The notes below the pieces were generated by a model. That model ran no database searches, was not told the DNA's origin, and saw nothing but the letters and a program-made list of their open reading frames with translations. Below, piece by piece: positions 51,667 to 60,115 of a stretch of DNA of 64,000 bases. Within the stretch, counting starts at the first letter, position 1; each line of letters starts with the position of its first letter. Source of the DNA: Lachnospiraceae bacterium (GTDB lineage Bacteria; Bacillota; Clostridia; Lachnospirales; Lachnospiraceae). The stretch covers positions 1-64,000 of the forward strand of contig JAGAQJ010000054.1 of NCBI GenBank assembly GCA_017622845.1. The letters run 5' to 3'. The position numbers were made by a program, and so were the translations under genes.

Positions 51667-52198
51667 TTTCTTCTCCCTCCCATTCCTTTATTGCTCCTAA
51701 TCGTGGTAAATCCTCACTCTGCATCTGCTTAAATTCTCCCAGTTTTGGAAGTTCGGCAGCAGACAAGGCTCTTTTCTCTGTTGTGCCTGGTATACTTTCC
51801 TCAATGCTGATAGCATCTTTATACGATAGCCAGTTTTTCATTAAGAAGATGCCGGACGGTGGGGAAATTTTACCACCTAACATAGCTTGTTCAATATATG
51901 CCCCGATAAATGATTTTGCCGACTGTATCAACTCTTGACATTCTTTACTGCAATTTGTTCCATTATTCCAATTAAAAAGTGTTGTCCTGCTGATATGTAA
52001 CGCCATACAAAGACTTTCTATGCCCGGTCTAATACTGGAACGCTGACAGAATGAAAAATAATCATCAATTCTTTTCTTAATCTCTGCATCAGTTCCGGGC
52101 TTCCCCATATCATGTAATTCTTTCAATGATGTAACAATCTCCTGCACCGTTGTAGGCTCCATTTCATCAAGTGCCCCTTGTGGGTAGTTTTTTCCCAT
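51659..52198 (-). CDS. terS: Phage-type terminase small subunit
   Basis: The 179-residue protein has an N-terminal helix-turn-helix (GIESLCMALHISRTTLFNWN, about residues 62-81) and the segments CQELIQSAKSFIGAYIEQAML and PPSGIFLMKNWLSYKD typical of small terminases of Firmicutes phages. TerS picks the DNA to package. Without a large terminase or capsid genes nearby, it is a hallmark of phage satellites that divert helper particles. The ribosome site is AGAGGT. Confidence 0.82.
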   Translation of the reverse strand: MGKNYPQGALDEMEPTTVQEIVTSLKELHDMGKPGTDAEIKKRIDDYFSFCQRSSIRPGIESLCMALHISRTTLFNWNNGTNCSKECQELIQSAKSFIGAYIEQAMLGGKISPPSGIFLMKNWLSYKDAISIEESIPGTTEKRALSAAELPKLGEFKQMQSEDLPRLGAIKEWEGEEND

Positions 52199-52285
52199 GT
52201 TTTTACCTCTTTTCTGCCATTATTGGCTATTTTCAAAATTTTTAAGTCTTTTTATGATGTTAAGGTTGTGCGTTGCACTTAGCCT

Positions 52286-52534
52286 TTATGCCCTCTTGCG
52301 GTCATAGTATCTGTGTATCAGAATATGGCATCTTCCACAAAGACATATCAAATCATTTGCCACATCTTCATGCCCTAAATTCTTGTAACTGATATGATGT
52401 ATCTGCAAACCCTTTGAATTTTTCTCAAGCCTGCCGCACATTTCGCACTTATGCCCGGCTATCTCTAACCGCTGATTACATTTTTCCTGCCACGCATCAG
52501 ATTTTATATACTCCTTATATTCCTGTGTCTGCAT
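52286..52534 (-). CDS. HNH endonuclease
   Basis: The 82-residue protein has the zinc-HNH pattern: CEMCG near residue 30, LQIHHISYKNLGHEDVAND with the His pair and Asn, and CLCGRCHILIHR. Small HNH nucleases beside terminase genes are needed for terminase cutting in many cos phages. It overlaps the upstream small gene by 20 bases and has GGAGATG as ribosome site. Confidence 0.88.
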   Translation of the reverse strand: MQTQEYKEYIKSDAWQEKCNQRLEIAGHKCEMCGRLEKNSKGLQIHHISYKNLGHEDVANDLICLCGRCHILIHRYYDRKRA

Positions 52535-52736
52535 TATTCTTCATCTCCTTATAAATTCTTTCCAATTCATCAATGACCGCTAATAGCAAATTGATAACAA
52601 ATTTACATTCGCCATATTGTTTTGCTATCTGATTACTTTCGTTTACTACAGCTTCCCAGTACGCATCATCTTCTTTTACATCTGCATACTTCTTGTGGAA
52701 GTTCCAAACATCTTTATAAATATTCCAATAATCCAT
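52515..52736 (-). CDS. Small hypothetical protein of the island
   Basis: A 73-residue helical protein, start MDYWNIYKDVWNF with AGTAGGTG upstream. The sequence resembles short proteins encoded beside replication modules in clostridial phages, without known function. It is the first gene after the putative origin on the left-going strand. Confidence 0.65.
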   Translation of the reverse strand: MDYWNIYKDVWNFHKKYADVKEDDAYWEAVVNESNQIAKQYGECKFVINLLLAVIDELERIYKEMKNNADTGI

Positions 52737-52792
52737 ATAACACCTACTCTCTGATATTCCGTTACAAAAAACCGTCAAAAATGCTTACATCT

Positions 52793-52929
52793 AAATTGCA
52801 CACTTTATTAAAGTGAAGTGCTTGAAGCCCTTGATTTTACTGGGTTTGTGCAAAATGTGCATTTCAAATGAGACTTTCTAAAGTTAAACCCTTATAGGAA
52901 ATTTACATTTACTTTGCACAAATTGCACA
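52793..52929. repeat. Putative replication origin with TGCACA repeats
   Basis: The non-coding gap between the primase-helicase gene and the downstream genes has several related sites: ATTGCACAC (52796), TGTGCAAAATGTGCA (52847-52861) and the nearly inverted TGCACAAATTGCACA (52915-52929). They lie in AT-rich DNA. In satellites the origin is directly downstream of the primase-replicase gene and is made of such iterons. Confidence 0.55.
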
Positions 52930-52942
52930 TTCCCATAAATTT

Positions 52943-55231
52943 TTAATCAAATGGTAGCGGCTCTTGCCCCTCATATTCAACAAAGTCCGTTTCCACCGTA
53001 TAGCCCTTTACGATATTTTTAACGGTCTTGCCCTCTACCGTTCCACTTGTCGCAAATAAGCCCTTTGTCTTGAGTTCCGCAAAGAAATTACTTTTATTTT
53101 CTACCCCGAAACCGTTTTCTTCACACCACTTGGAGTAAACCTCGTAAATATCCTTTGCTTTGCTGTTCCTGTCTGTCTTAGTCAGACATTCGTTGATAAA
53201 ATTACCTATCTTGTCGCTGTCCGTTCTGTAGGTTTCCGTTGCGTTTTGTACTGCCTTTGGTGGCTCAAGCCCCTGCTGCCTGTATAATTGCAAGCCCTCT
53301 ATGCACCAATTCAATATACCCGATAATTCCTCTTTGTCTCGCAATCTGTCCTTTAGGTGCTTGTCCTGTTCCTCTTGCGTGAAATGTCGGTCAAAGCTGA
53401 TAACATTTATTCTGCCGGAACTAAAAACCGTATCGTCTGTAATTGTTGGCAGATAATTTGTGTTTATCACTAACTTAAACTTAGGAATAAAACTAAACTC
53501 CCTTTGATGTAAATGTCTTGCTGTGATGCTGTCTCGCCCCAACAAAGATTTTAATAATGCTGTATCAAATAACATTCGCTTTGGTGGCTCACTGGCATTA
53601 CAGAACCTACACCCTGCCAATCGTGCTATATCTCCGCTTGCCTGTCTGCTGTCAAGATTTTGCTTTACTGCCAAACTCTCCGGCTTCATTGTCAAAGCAT
53701 AATCGCCCAACAAATGTATAAGTGTTTCGCAAAACGTAGATTTTCCGTTTCGTGTGGTACTTCCATAAAGGATAAAGCAAGTTTCCTGCTCTGTGTTCCC
53801 TGTCAATGAAAGCCCTGCTATCTTTTGGAGATACAATATTTTTTCCTTATCGTCCTGCATGATTTCCATTAAAAATTTCTTCCATTCTCTGCAATCAGCA
53901 GCAGGATCATATTCAGCATTACATATCTTTGAAAGAAGCATATCGGGGCTGTGGCTTAAAAATACAGGCTCATTCCTGGATAAATCCAGTGTACCGTTCT
54001 GCACGTTCAAAAGATAATCATTTACATCTAACTGCTCATTGCTGAAAAAGTACACATCTTTGCTGTCCTGAAGCATATTATTTCGATTTCTGATATTGCA
54101 CAATGCCGCTACTGCTTTGAGATACTTGCCCTCTGTATCAACATTTACTGCATATCGCACAAGTGCATCTGATAAAACCTTTGCTGACGCTCTCGCACCC
54201 AAACCCTCAATATCATCAACCCACCGTTTACCGTCATACCGCATAAAATCTTTTCGTGATGGGTTATATCTGTGCTTGTTCTTAAATACATCTGCAAATA
54301 GCCGCCCAAAGCCCTTATCTGTTGTCTCATACTGTTCAGCGTGTAAATCTTTTAACACCTGTTCTAAAGGCTTATTCTGATGCCCTTGTGCTTCTCTAGG
54401 TGCATCACGTTTCGTTACTCCCTCAATACGGTTTTCTGTAACGTCCTTTAACATCTGCTCAAACTCCTGCTTATTATGTCCGGCTTGAAAATAGTCTGAT
54501 ATATCGCCCTTTGGAATATCGGGAGTAGGCACAATGACCTTTGCGCTTTTTGCTACTGTCCGAATGTCATTTAAGATAGCATTTGCAACACGCTTTCCCG
54601 GCTCGTCATTGTCTGCCAATATGAAAACCTCTGCACCCTGTACCAATGTAGCAAAATCTGATTGCCAGTCATTCACACCGCCATAAGTAAAAGCTGTATA
54701 GCCTTGTTTTGTCAGCGTGTCAACGTCTTTTTCACCCTCTGGTATAAAAATAGGTCTGCCCTCTGAAACCGCCTTTTTTAAGGCTTGTACGCTTCCATAA
54801 ATAGCCTTATAACTCTTTCTTCCATCTCTGCCTATTCCATATGTAAAGCGGTCATTTTCCAACTTTCCATATAAAAGTTTTTTGCCCTCAAGCCTAATCT
54901 TTGTAAAAGCATAAGTACCGTTAATAGAAACGTAATTATAAATTGCTTCAATTTTGCGTTTCTCTCTGGCCTCAATATAGGCTCTCCAGTTCGGACTTCT
55001 CGGCTCTACGTCATAAAAGGTATCTTTCTTGTCAAGCCCTGCTGCATTTAAAACCTCGTCAACGGTACACCCTGCATGGCAGTAGAATAAAGTGCATTTT
55101 CTGCCTTTTGTGATTGTCAATGAAGCGTGTTTATCATCATGTGCCGGACATCTGCATTGTGCTTTATCTCCATAGCGTTTCATTATTTTAAAGAACAGCA
55201 GATTATTTTCAAATATTTCTGTACTTGTCAT
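52943..55231 (-). CDS. Satellite/phage primase-helicase (P4-alpha/D5 type)
   Basis: The protein is about 762 residues. A zinc finger (CRCPAHDDKHASL, YCHAGC; residues 25-60) is followed by a Toprim-like region (PEGEKDVDTL and VFILADNDEPGKR, residues 165-220), a D5_N region, and an SF3 helicase with Walker A YGSTTRNGKSTF near residue 490 and VINTNYLP sensor. One polypeptide therefore primes and unwinds at the element's own origin. The start ATG overlaps the preceding stop by four bases; a GTG three codons earlier is possible. Confidence 0.93.
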   Translation of the reverse strand: MTSTEIFENNLLFFKIMKRYGDKAQCRCPAHDDKHASLTITKGRKCTLFYCHAGCTVDEVLNAAGLDKKDTFYDVEPRSPNWRAYIEAREKRKIEAIYNYVSINGTYAFTKIRLEGKKLLYGKLENDRFTYGIGRDGRKSYKAIYGSVQALKKAVSEGRPIFIPEGEKDVDTLTKQGYTAFTYGGVNDWQSDFATLVQGAEVFILADNDEPGKRVANAILNDIRTVAKSAKVIVPTPDIPKGDISDYFQAGHNKQEFEQMLKDVTENRIEGVTKRDAPREAQGHQNKPLEQVLKDLHAEQYETTDKGFGRLFADVFKNKHRYNPSRKDFMRYDGKRWVDDIEGLGARASAKVLSDALVRYAVNVDTEGKYLKAVAALCNIRNRNNMLQDSKDVYFFSNEQLDVNDYLLNVQNGTLDLSRNEPVFLSHSPDMLLSKICNAEYDPAADCREWKKFLMEIMQDDKEKILYLQKIAGLSLTGNTEQETCFILYGSTTRNGKSTFCETLIHLLGDYALTMKPESLAVKQNLDSRQASGDIARLAGCRFCNASEPPKRMLFDTALLKSLLGRDSITARHLHQREFSFIPKFKLVINTNYLPTITDDTVFSSGRINVISFDRHFTQEEQDKHLKDRLRDKEELSGILNWCIEGLQLYRQQGLEPPKAVQNATETYRTDSDKIGNFINECLTKTDRNSKAKDIYEVYSKWCEENGFGVENKSNFFAELKTKGLFATSGTVEGKTVKNIVKGYTVETDFVEYEGQEPLPFD

Positions 55232-55422
55232 TTCTTCCACCGCCCTTCTAAAATTCCCCGGATATGCTCGGCTTGTTCGTCAAGCGCATCCATTTCTTTC
55301 TGTGTACATCTGTAAAAATATTCATCCTTGCTGCGTTCTGTTTGTAACTGTTCCAATATTATGTATCTACGCATTAACTCTTTTTGCTGTTTTTTCAGTC
55401 GGTATCTTTTCAAAATATTCAT
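55228..55422 (-). CDS. Small charged helical protein
   Basis: A 64-residue, Arg/Lys/Glu-rich helical protein (MNILKRYRLKKQQKELMRR) is coupled by four-base overlaps to genes on both sides. It probably belongs to the replication or excision set of the island. No family is recognised. Confidence 0.65.
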   Translation of the reverse strand: MNILKRYRLKKQQKELMRRYIILEQLQTERSKDEYFYRCTQKEMDALDEQAEHIRGILEGRWKK

Positions 55423-55631
55423 TCAGATACCTCACTTTCCGTAATCTTAATTCCTGTTTCCTCTTGAAATTTGTCTTTATAAATGATGTAGCTTTTTCTT
55501 TTACTGCCCCTCTTGCGAAAACTCATTCCCCATGAGACAAGTTTATTATCCAACAAATAACGGACAGTCTGATTATCCCGGTGTAAAGCTGCTGCCACCT
55601 GTGCGACAGTTAAAACAGAAGTGTCTTTCAT
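55419..55631 (-). CDS. Excisionase-like winged helix-turn-helix protein
   Basis: The 70-residue protein has the MerR/Xis-like fold signature LTVAQVAAALHRDNQTVRYL and a basic wing RKRGSKRKSYIIY. Proteins like this serve as excisionase or as activator in satellites. It overlaps both neighbours by four bases in a leftward early operon. Confidence 0.75.
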   Translation of the reverse strand: MKDTSVLTVAQVAAALHRDNQTVRYLLDNKLVSWGMSFRKRGSKRKSYIIYKDKFQEETGIKITESEVSE

Positions 55632-55819
55632 AATGCCACCTCATATTCTGCTGCTAATTCGTCAATAATTTTCTTAATCTCAATTTTTTTATCTTCTGGT
55701 AACTCATGCCTTAAAACTCTGGAAAATGCCGTTTCATGTGCATATCCTAAACGCTCTGATACTTCCCAAAGATTTACCTTGTGTTCTTTTGCATAATTCC
55801 TTATATCAACATTCTTCAT
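55628..55819 (-). CDS. Small helix-turn-helix protein, first gene of the early operon
   Basis: The 63-residue protein (MKNVDIRNYAKEHKVNLWEV, then a recognition-helix-like RLGYAHETAFSRVLRHEL) is coded directly after the divergent control region, with GGGAGG upstream. It may be a Cro-like antirepressor or replication regulator. Assignment is by size and position. Confidence 0.68.
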   Translation of the reverse strand: MKNVDIRNYAKEHKVNLWEVSERLGYAHETAFSRVLRHELPEDKKIEIKKIIDELAAEYEVAL

Positions 55820-55861
55820 GCCATACCTCCCAAAAAAGATAACAATATCAATAGTTTCTAC

Positions 55862-55890
55862 TTGACGAACGTTCGTTGTACCTTTATAAT
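55862..55890 (+). promoter_or_regulatory. Repressor-integrase promoter with palindromic operator
   Basis: TTGACG (55862-55867) and TATAAT (55885-55890) are 17 bases apart. The perfect 12-bp palindrome ACGAACGTTCGT (55865-55876) lies between the boxes and is the likely binding site of the island repressor in the divergent control region. Confidence 0.78.
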
Positions 55891-55946
55891 AACAGTAGCA
55901 ATAAGCAAATAAAATAGCGATATATTAGCGAAAAGAGGTATTTTAT

Positions 55947-56837
55947 ATGAAAAACGCTTTTTATTTTCCTGTACCACATAATGCAACATTTGGTGAACGC
56001 ATAACTGCTCTTAGAAAAAGTAGGGAAATCAATAGTGTGCAAGGATTGGCAGAAGAAATATTTGAACAATTAGAGAAATACAATAAGACTGGTATACCGG
56101 ATACAGATAACGCTACCATAGAAGGAATCCGAAAAAGAATTGCCAGCCATCTAAAGCCTAATTGCAATCCTAAAATGGAATTTATAAAAGAATATTGTGA
56201 TTTTTTTCAATGTGAAGCAGATTTTTTACTTGGTTATATAGATTTCCCAACCCATAAAACACAAAACGTATATGAAGCAACAGGACTAAACGAAAAAGCA
56301 CTACATGAATTAAACATGATACAACTTACAGACAGAAACGAGAACTCGATTACCTTATTTCCATCTGAATTATTCGCAAAGATGAATAGTAACGGAGAAT
56401 TAACGCTTGAAGAACAAAAACAAATGGAGGAAATATTTTTTGATACATCTGGCAAATATATGCACCCCTTAGATAGTCATAGACCACTGTTAATGGATTT
56501 ACTGAATTACATGTTGGCTAGTGGAAATATTGAAAAGATAATCATACAATTTAGAAATTTTGTAAATGCAAGATTTAAAGTTCCTGTTTATTATGATAAT
56601 GATAAAAACAGTTTTATTTACCCAAATAACGACTATTCATATACCGGGGATATTAAGCATGGTGATAAAATTCACAAAGGAAACTATATATTAAATTTTG
56701 CCAGTTCACCAGACAATCCAAACGATAACGCACCTATATATTTATCTGATACATTCTTTGATACCGTTACATTAAAGGATATTGAAAAGATATTCTATGA
56801 AATGCGTACAGATTACGAGAAAGGACACGGTGATTGA
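55947..56837 (+). CDS. Island master repressor-like helix-turn-helix protein
   Basis: The 296-residue protein has an N-terminal XRE-like region (GERITALRKSREINSVQGLAEE split over residues 17-45) interrupted by an insertion, and a long acidic C-terminal domain with no known enzyme motif. It is divergent from the early operon and just upstream of the integrase, the place of Stl-type repressors in phage satellites, whose C-terminal part binds a helper-phage inducer. AGAGGT supports the start. Low GC relative to the chromosome. Confidence 0.78.
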   Translation: MKNAFYFPVPHNATFGERITALRKSREINSVQGLAEEIFEQLEKYNKTGIPDTDNATIEGIRKRIASHLKPNCNPKMEFIKEYCDFFQCEADFLLGYIDFPTHKTQNVYEATGLNEKALHELNMIQLTDRNENSITLFPSELFAKMNSNGELTLEEQKQMEEIFFDTSGKYMHPLDSHRPLLMDLLNYMLASGNIEKIIIQFRNFVNARFKVPVYYDNDKNSFIYPNNDYSYTGDIKHGDKIHKGNYILNFASSPDNPNDNAPIYLSDTFFDTVTLKDIEKIFYEMRTDYEKGHGD

Positions 56838-56889
56838 TAATGAAACTACCTAACAGCTTCGGCTCTGCCTACAGAAAGGACGTGATTGA

Positions 56890-58086
56890 ATGGCTCTTAT
56901 TAAATGCCCGGAATGCGGCAAAGATATTTCAGAGTATGCCGTACAATGCGGTTACTGCTTTTATCCGTTAAAAGAAAAATCCGTTGATACTGCTACACCC
57001 AGTCCAAAAACATCACGCATACGAAACGGTAAACCCTCCAGAAATGGCAATGGTACAGGCTCTATCACACACGTTAAAGGCAACTTACGGAAACCTTTTA
57101 GGGTAACGGTTACTGTTGGTTGGAAGTATGATAATGAAAAAGGCAGGGTAAAGCAGATCAGAAAAAATATAGGGTACTTTGAAACAAGGGCAGATGCACA
57201 AATAGCACTTGCCAACTACATACAAAACCCCTATAGCATTGATGCAAGCAAAATTACATTTGCAGAAATATTTGAGAAATGGAGTACAGAACATTTTCCC
57301 AATATCTCACAAAGTAATATACATGGCTATAACGCCGCCTATAAACTCTGTACCGATATACAACACATGGTATTTGCGGATATAAGGCTTTCCCATTTGC
57401 AAGGCATAGTTGACGATTGCGGCAAGAATTACCCTACACTTCGCAAATTAAAAGTCTTATTCAATGTTATGTATGGCTACGCAATGAAAAATGATGTATG
57501 CTCTAAAGATTATTCAGAATTTGTTGACATAAACAAATACAAAGACCGTAACCCTAACAAAAACGAACATACCACTTTTAGCAAGGAAGAACTTAAAAAG
57601 CTATGGAATGTCGTAAATCATGATGAATATATGCAAATTCCACTTGTACTTATCTACACTGGCTTGCGTGTCGGAGAATTATGGAACTTAAAAACAAAAG
57701 ATGTACATTTAGCAGACAGATATTTTGAAGTAACTAAGTCAAAAACTGATGCCGGTGTCCGAACTGTACCGATTGCTGAAAAGATCGCTCCATTCTTTGA
57801 ACATTGGCTATCCAAACATACTGAATATGTTTTTACTAACAGACAGGGCGGTCAGTTTAAAGACAGGAATTTTCGTGATAGTTATTGGCAGCCTACAATG
57901 GATTTACTAAATTTTGAACATAAGCCACATGATACCCGGCACACCTGTATTTCTCTTTTAGCAGAAAATGAAGTTGATGATAAAATTATCAGAAAAATTG
58001 TAGGTCATGCAGGAAAGACCGTTACAGAAACCGTCTATACGCATCTCGAAATAAATTTACTGATAGAAGCCATAAACAAAATTTAG
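56890..58086 (+). CDS. int: Tyrosine recombinase (integrase) with zinc ribbon
   Basis: The 398-residue protein starts with a zinc ribbon (CPECGKDISEYAVQCGYC). It continues with an AP2-like arm-binding domain (residues 60-115), a core-binding SAM-like domain (residues 120-215), and a catalytic domain with Arg (TGLRVGELWNL), HDTRHT and GHAGKTVTETVYTHLE with Tyr near residue 382. It should integrate the element at the end of rpsI. It follows the repressor by 52 bases. The truncated copy at 46356-47216 is a close relative. Confidence 0.95.
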   Translation: MALIKCPECGKDISEYAVQCGYCFYPLKEKSVDTATPSPKTSRIRNGKPSRNGNGTGSITHVKGNLRKPFRVTVTVGWKYDNEKGRVKQIRKNIGYFETRADAQIALANYIQNPYSIDASKITFAEIFEKWSTEHFPNISQSNIHGYNAAYKLCTDIQHMVFADIRLSHLQGIVDDCGKNYPTLRKLKVLFNVMYGYAMKNDVCSKDYSEFVDINKYKDRNPNKNEHTTFSKEELKKLWNVVNHDEYMQIPLVLIYTGLRVGELWNLKTKDVHLADRYFEVTKSKTDAGVRTVPIAEKIAPFFEHWLSKHTEYVFTNRQGGQFKDRNFRDSYWQPTMDLLNFEHKPHDTRHTCISLLAENEVDDKIIRKIVGHAGKTVTETVYTHLEINLLIEAINKI

Positions 58087-58115
58087 GAAAGGAGTTGATG
58101 CAGATTGATTGTAGC

Positions 58116-58155
58116 AATTAAAAAGGCTCTACAGTACCGCAAATACCGTAGAGCC
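58116..58155. terminator. Hairpin after the integrase gene
   Basis: GGCTCTAC (58125-58132) pairs with GTAGAGCC (58148-58155). The five T residues follow on the minus strand, so it would stop leftward transcription into the integrase gene. On the plus strand it is only a hairpin. Confidence 0.55.
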
Positions 58156-58242
58156 ACTACCCAGTAATAAGCCACTACGCAAATTAAAGGGAGTATGTTC
58201 ATTGTAGCATACTTCCCAACCAAAAGAAAGGAAGATTTTACG

Positions 58243-58842
58243 ATGAAGAAGATTGAAAACATGAATTTTCAGGAAGCAAAAGAAGCCTTCTCCAAATGGG
58301 AAGCAAAGCACCCCCGGCTTGACGGTTTTGACATGAGTGGATTGTCATTTACACAGTGCGGAGAAATCGCAAGGGGAGCAGACCGGGAAGCCACCGCTAC
58401 AATGCTTTATGACCTTTTCAATTATGGCTTTATGGCAGGATATAAGCAATCAGAAGCCGAACAGAAAGCAAAAATTGATAAGCGTGTAAAAGACGATATG
58501 CACCGTAAACTTTTGGAACTTGTCTATTATCTGCCTTTTGGGTACAGAGCAGAATATTTCTATTACATGATGTCCTATTTATTGCCGGAAGATTGTTTTT
58601 ATCTTATGCCAAAGAGAATAACAAAGCCAATGCTTGAAATCCGGGCAGAGCGTGAGGACAGAAAAGCAAAAGAAGCAGAGCCGGAGCCGGAACAGACCGC
58701 AGAAGAAAAGCAAGCCGGAGAATACCGTTGTAATATCGCAAGAATGATATACGATATTGAAAACCTTGATACTATCGAAAGCATATATAGCTTTATCATG
58801 GGTATGTTATCGGCAGAGAAAGGCGGTGTCGCTGATGAATAG
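58243..58842 (+). CDS. Accessory hypothetical protein of the island
   Basis: The 199-residue protein starts MKKIENMNFQEAKEAFSKWE after AAGGAAG. It is Glu/Lys-rich with an aromatic centre (YYLPFGYRAEYFYYMMSYLL) and a charged linker (EDRKAKEAEPEPEQTAEEK). No family is recognised. Such genes between integrase and attachment site are the usual cargo place of satellites. It overlaps the next gene by eight bases. Confidence 0.7.
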   Translation: MKKIENMNFQEAKEAFSKWEAKHPRLDGFDMSGLSFTQCGEIARGADREATATMLYDLFNYGFMAGYKQSEAEQKAKIDKRVKDDMHRKLLELVYYLPFGYRAEYFYYMMSYLLPEDCFYLMPKRITKPMLEIRAEREDRKAKEAEPEPEQTAEEKQAGEYRCNIARMIYDIENLDTIESIYSFIMGMLSAEKGGVADE

Positions 58843-59002
58843 AACTGACATAGCAAAGGCAATAGCCGCAGATTTACTGGATAACGATGTACTGGACGAA
58901 CACAATTTCTCTTATGATACTGCTGCCATTCTTGAATATGTCCAGAATATCATTTTAGAGCATTTAAAGGATTATTCCTTATTGTCCAGCACAATATTAT
59001 AA
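58835..59002 (+). CDS. Small accessory protein coupled to the preceding gene
   Basis: A 55-residue acidic helical protein (MNRTDIAKAIAADLLDNDVL). The ATG overlaps the upstream stop by eight bases and has AGGCGG upstream. It may be a partner of the 199-residue protein. Function unknown. Confidence 0.65.
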   Translation: MNRTDIAKAIAADLLDNDVLDEHNFSYDTAAILEYVQNIILEHLKDYSLLSSTIL

Positions 59003-59036
59003 GCATAAGCAATAACCGTTACATAGAACCGTATTA

Positions 59037-59070
59037 AGGGGTGTCTGTAAAATGCAGATGCCCTTTATTT
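59037..59070 (+). terminator. Terminator of the accessory pair
   Basis: GGGTGTCTG pairs with CAGATGCCC (two wobbles) around a short loop and is followed by TTTATTTATT. It ends the two-gene rightward unit. Confidence 0.75.
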
Positions 59071-59134
59071 ATTCCAAAAAGAAACCGCTACCCTCCTGCT
59101 TTGGGTAACGGTCTTCCCTTTTGAATAGCTTTTT

Positions 59135-59269
59135 TTATTTTTTAACCAAAGCTACCGCTGCCATAGCAATATTTGCTATCAACGAAACAATCAATGCCAC
59201 AACCAGAAATTCTTTATCTTTTTTCAAAGAATGCAAAATTTCCATTGCTATACCTTCCTGTTTCTCCAT
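59135..59269 (-). CDS. Small single-pass membrane protein
   Basis: A 44-residue protein with a charged start (MEKQEGIAMEILHSLKKDK) and one membrane helix (FLVVALIVSLIANIAMAAVA) ending in Lys-Lys. AAGGGAGG precedes the ATG with good spacing. It could be a second small toxin or a membrane regulator; no antisense promoter was found. Because it is so short, it remains tentative. Confidence 0.55.
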   Translation of the reverse strand: MEKQEGIAMEILHSLKKDKEFLVVALIVSLIANIAMAAVALVKK

Positions 59270-59411
59270 TGCTTTTTCCTCCCTTCTAATGGTCTAATTT
59301 TATTATCCCACTAAAAATCATAAGAAACAATGTCATGTTTTAGTCACCTTTTAGTCATAAAATCGTCATACCCTTATAATTTGATGCCACAAGAAATCGG
59401 GATTTATAAAG

Positions 59412-59819
59412 TTACTGTTTATGCGTTTTCCCAATAATCCGCCGTACTTCTGATGTTTTCATGCAATGTATGTTCCTGCTGCCTGTCACGTCATTTACAT
59501 AGCCCTTTTTCAGATAGATAAAATATCCCTCGTCTTTGGTATAGGATAAATCCTCTATCATTTCATAATATTTTCTTGGTACTTGCCACTTTTCAAGCAT
59601 CCGTTCCTGTTCGGCATTAAAGCCCTGCTTTTTCTCTGCCATTCTGCTTGTACCGTCCACAAGGTCATTACACACAAGCATATAAAGATATTCATTGACA
59701 CTTGCCCCTATTTCAGAACATATTTTCTTTATTCTGTCCTTTTCGCCTTTGGGAATAACAAAATTTATTCTGTCATAATGCTCTTTGATATGCTGATTTT
59801 TATATGATGTTCGTGTCAT
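59412..59819 (-). CDS. Ribbon-helix-helix-like DNA-binding protein
   Basis: The 135-residue protein has an N-terminal segment RINFVIPKGEKDRIKKICSE followed by IGASVNEYLYMLV, the pattern of MetJ/Arc ribbon-helix-helix proteins seen on plasmids and mobile elements. A C-terminal part contains SYTKDEGYFIYLKKGYV. It may regulate the accessory genes or serve as an antitoxin without a partner. It is closest to the right end of the element. Confidence 0.72.
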   Translation of the reverse strand: MTRTSYKNQHIKEHYDRINFVIPKGEKDRIKKICSEIGASVNEYLYMLVCNDLVDGTSRMAEKKQGFNAEQERMLEKWQVPRKYYEMIEDLSYTKDEGYFIYLKKGYVNDVTGSRNIHCMKTSEVRRIIGKTHKQ

Positions 59820-59971
59820 AGCTTTGCCCCCTTGCTATGATATTTTTTGAGAACCTGCACGATAAGAAACATATCAAAACGGATATTTTAACTGCAAATT
59901 CTCTTGTTTACTGGCTTTTAAGCATTTTAGCAAAGTCTTACGCAAGACACAACACAGAAACCATATATAAA

Positions 59972-60004
59972 TGGTGCTGTACTGGTGTTGTAATGGTGCT
60001 ATAT
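59972..60004 (+). repeat. Three tandem 11-bp repeats near attR
   Basis: TGGTGCTGTAC, TGGTGTTGTAA and TGGTGCTATAT follow each other without spacers, 112 bases from the right attachment repeat, and a fourth copy lies near the left end. This is how arm-type binding sites of tyrosine integrases appear. The rest of 59820-60116 shows no gene. Confidence 0.6.
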
Positions 60005-60051
60005 GGTAAAATTTGTGGCATTTTTCGAAAATTATTGAACACTTAGAAAAT

Positions 60052-60098
60052 AAAGAAAACCCCCGAAAATACTGGACTTCCGGGAGTTTTTAAGGCTT
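60052..60098 (-). terminator. Terminator used by rpsI, supplied by the element
   Basis: On the minus strand CCCGGAA and TTTTCGGGGG pair and are followed by TTTTCTTTATTTTC. Because the element is inserted at the rpsI end, this hairpin stands in for the gene's original terminator. A T-run also follows on the plus strand, so it is bidirectional. Confidence 0.7.
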
Positions 60099-60115
60099 TT
60101 TGAAATTGTAGTAAA

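Noticed and set aside
56840..56968. Small frame starting MKLPNSFGSAYRKD, resembling the N-terminus of other integrases
   Set aside because: It soon overlaps the real integrase start in another frame and becomes unlike any protein. It may be a relic of an integrase start or chance.
59837..60046. Possible 69-residue protein near the right end of the island
   Set aside because: It runs across the tandem 11-bp repeats and has no ribosome site; the repeats explain the sequence better.
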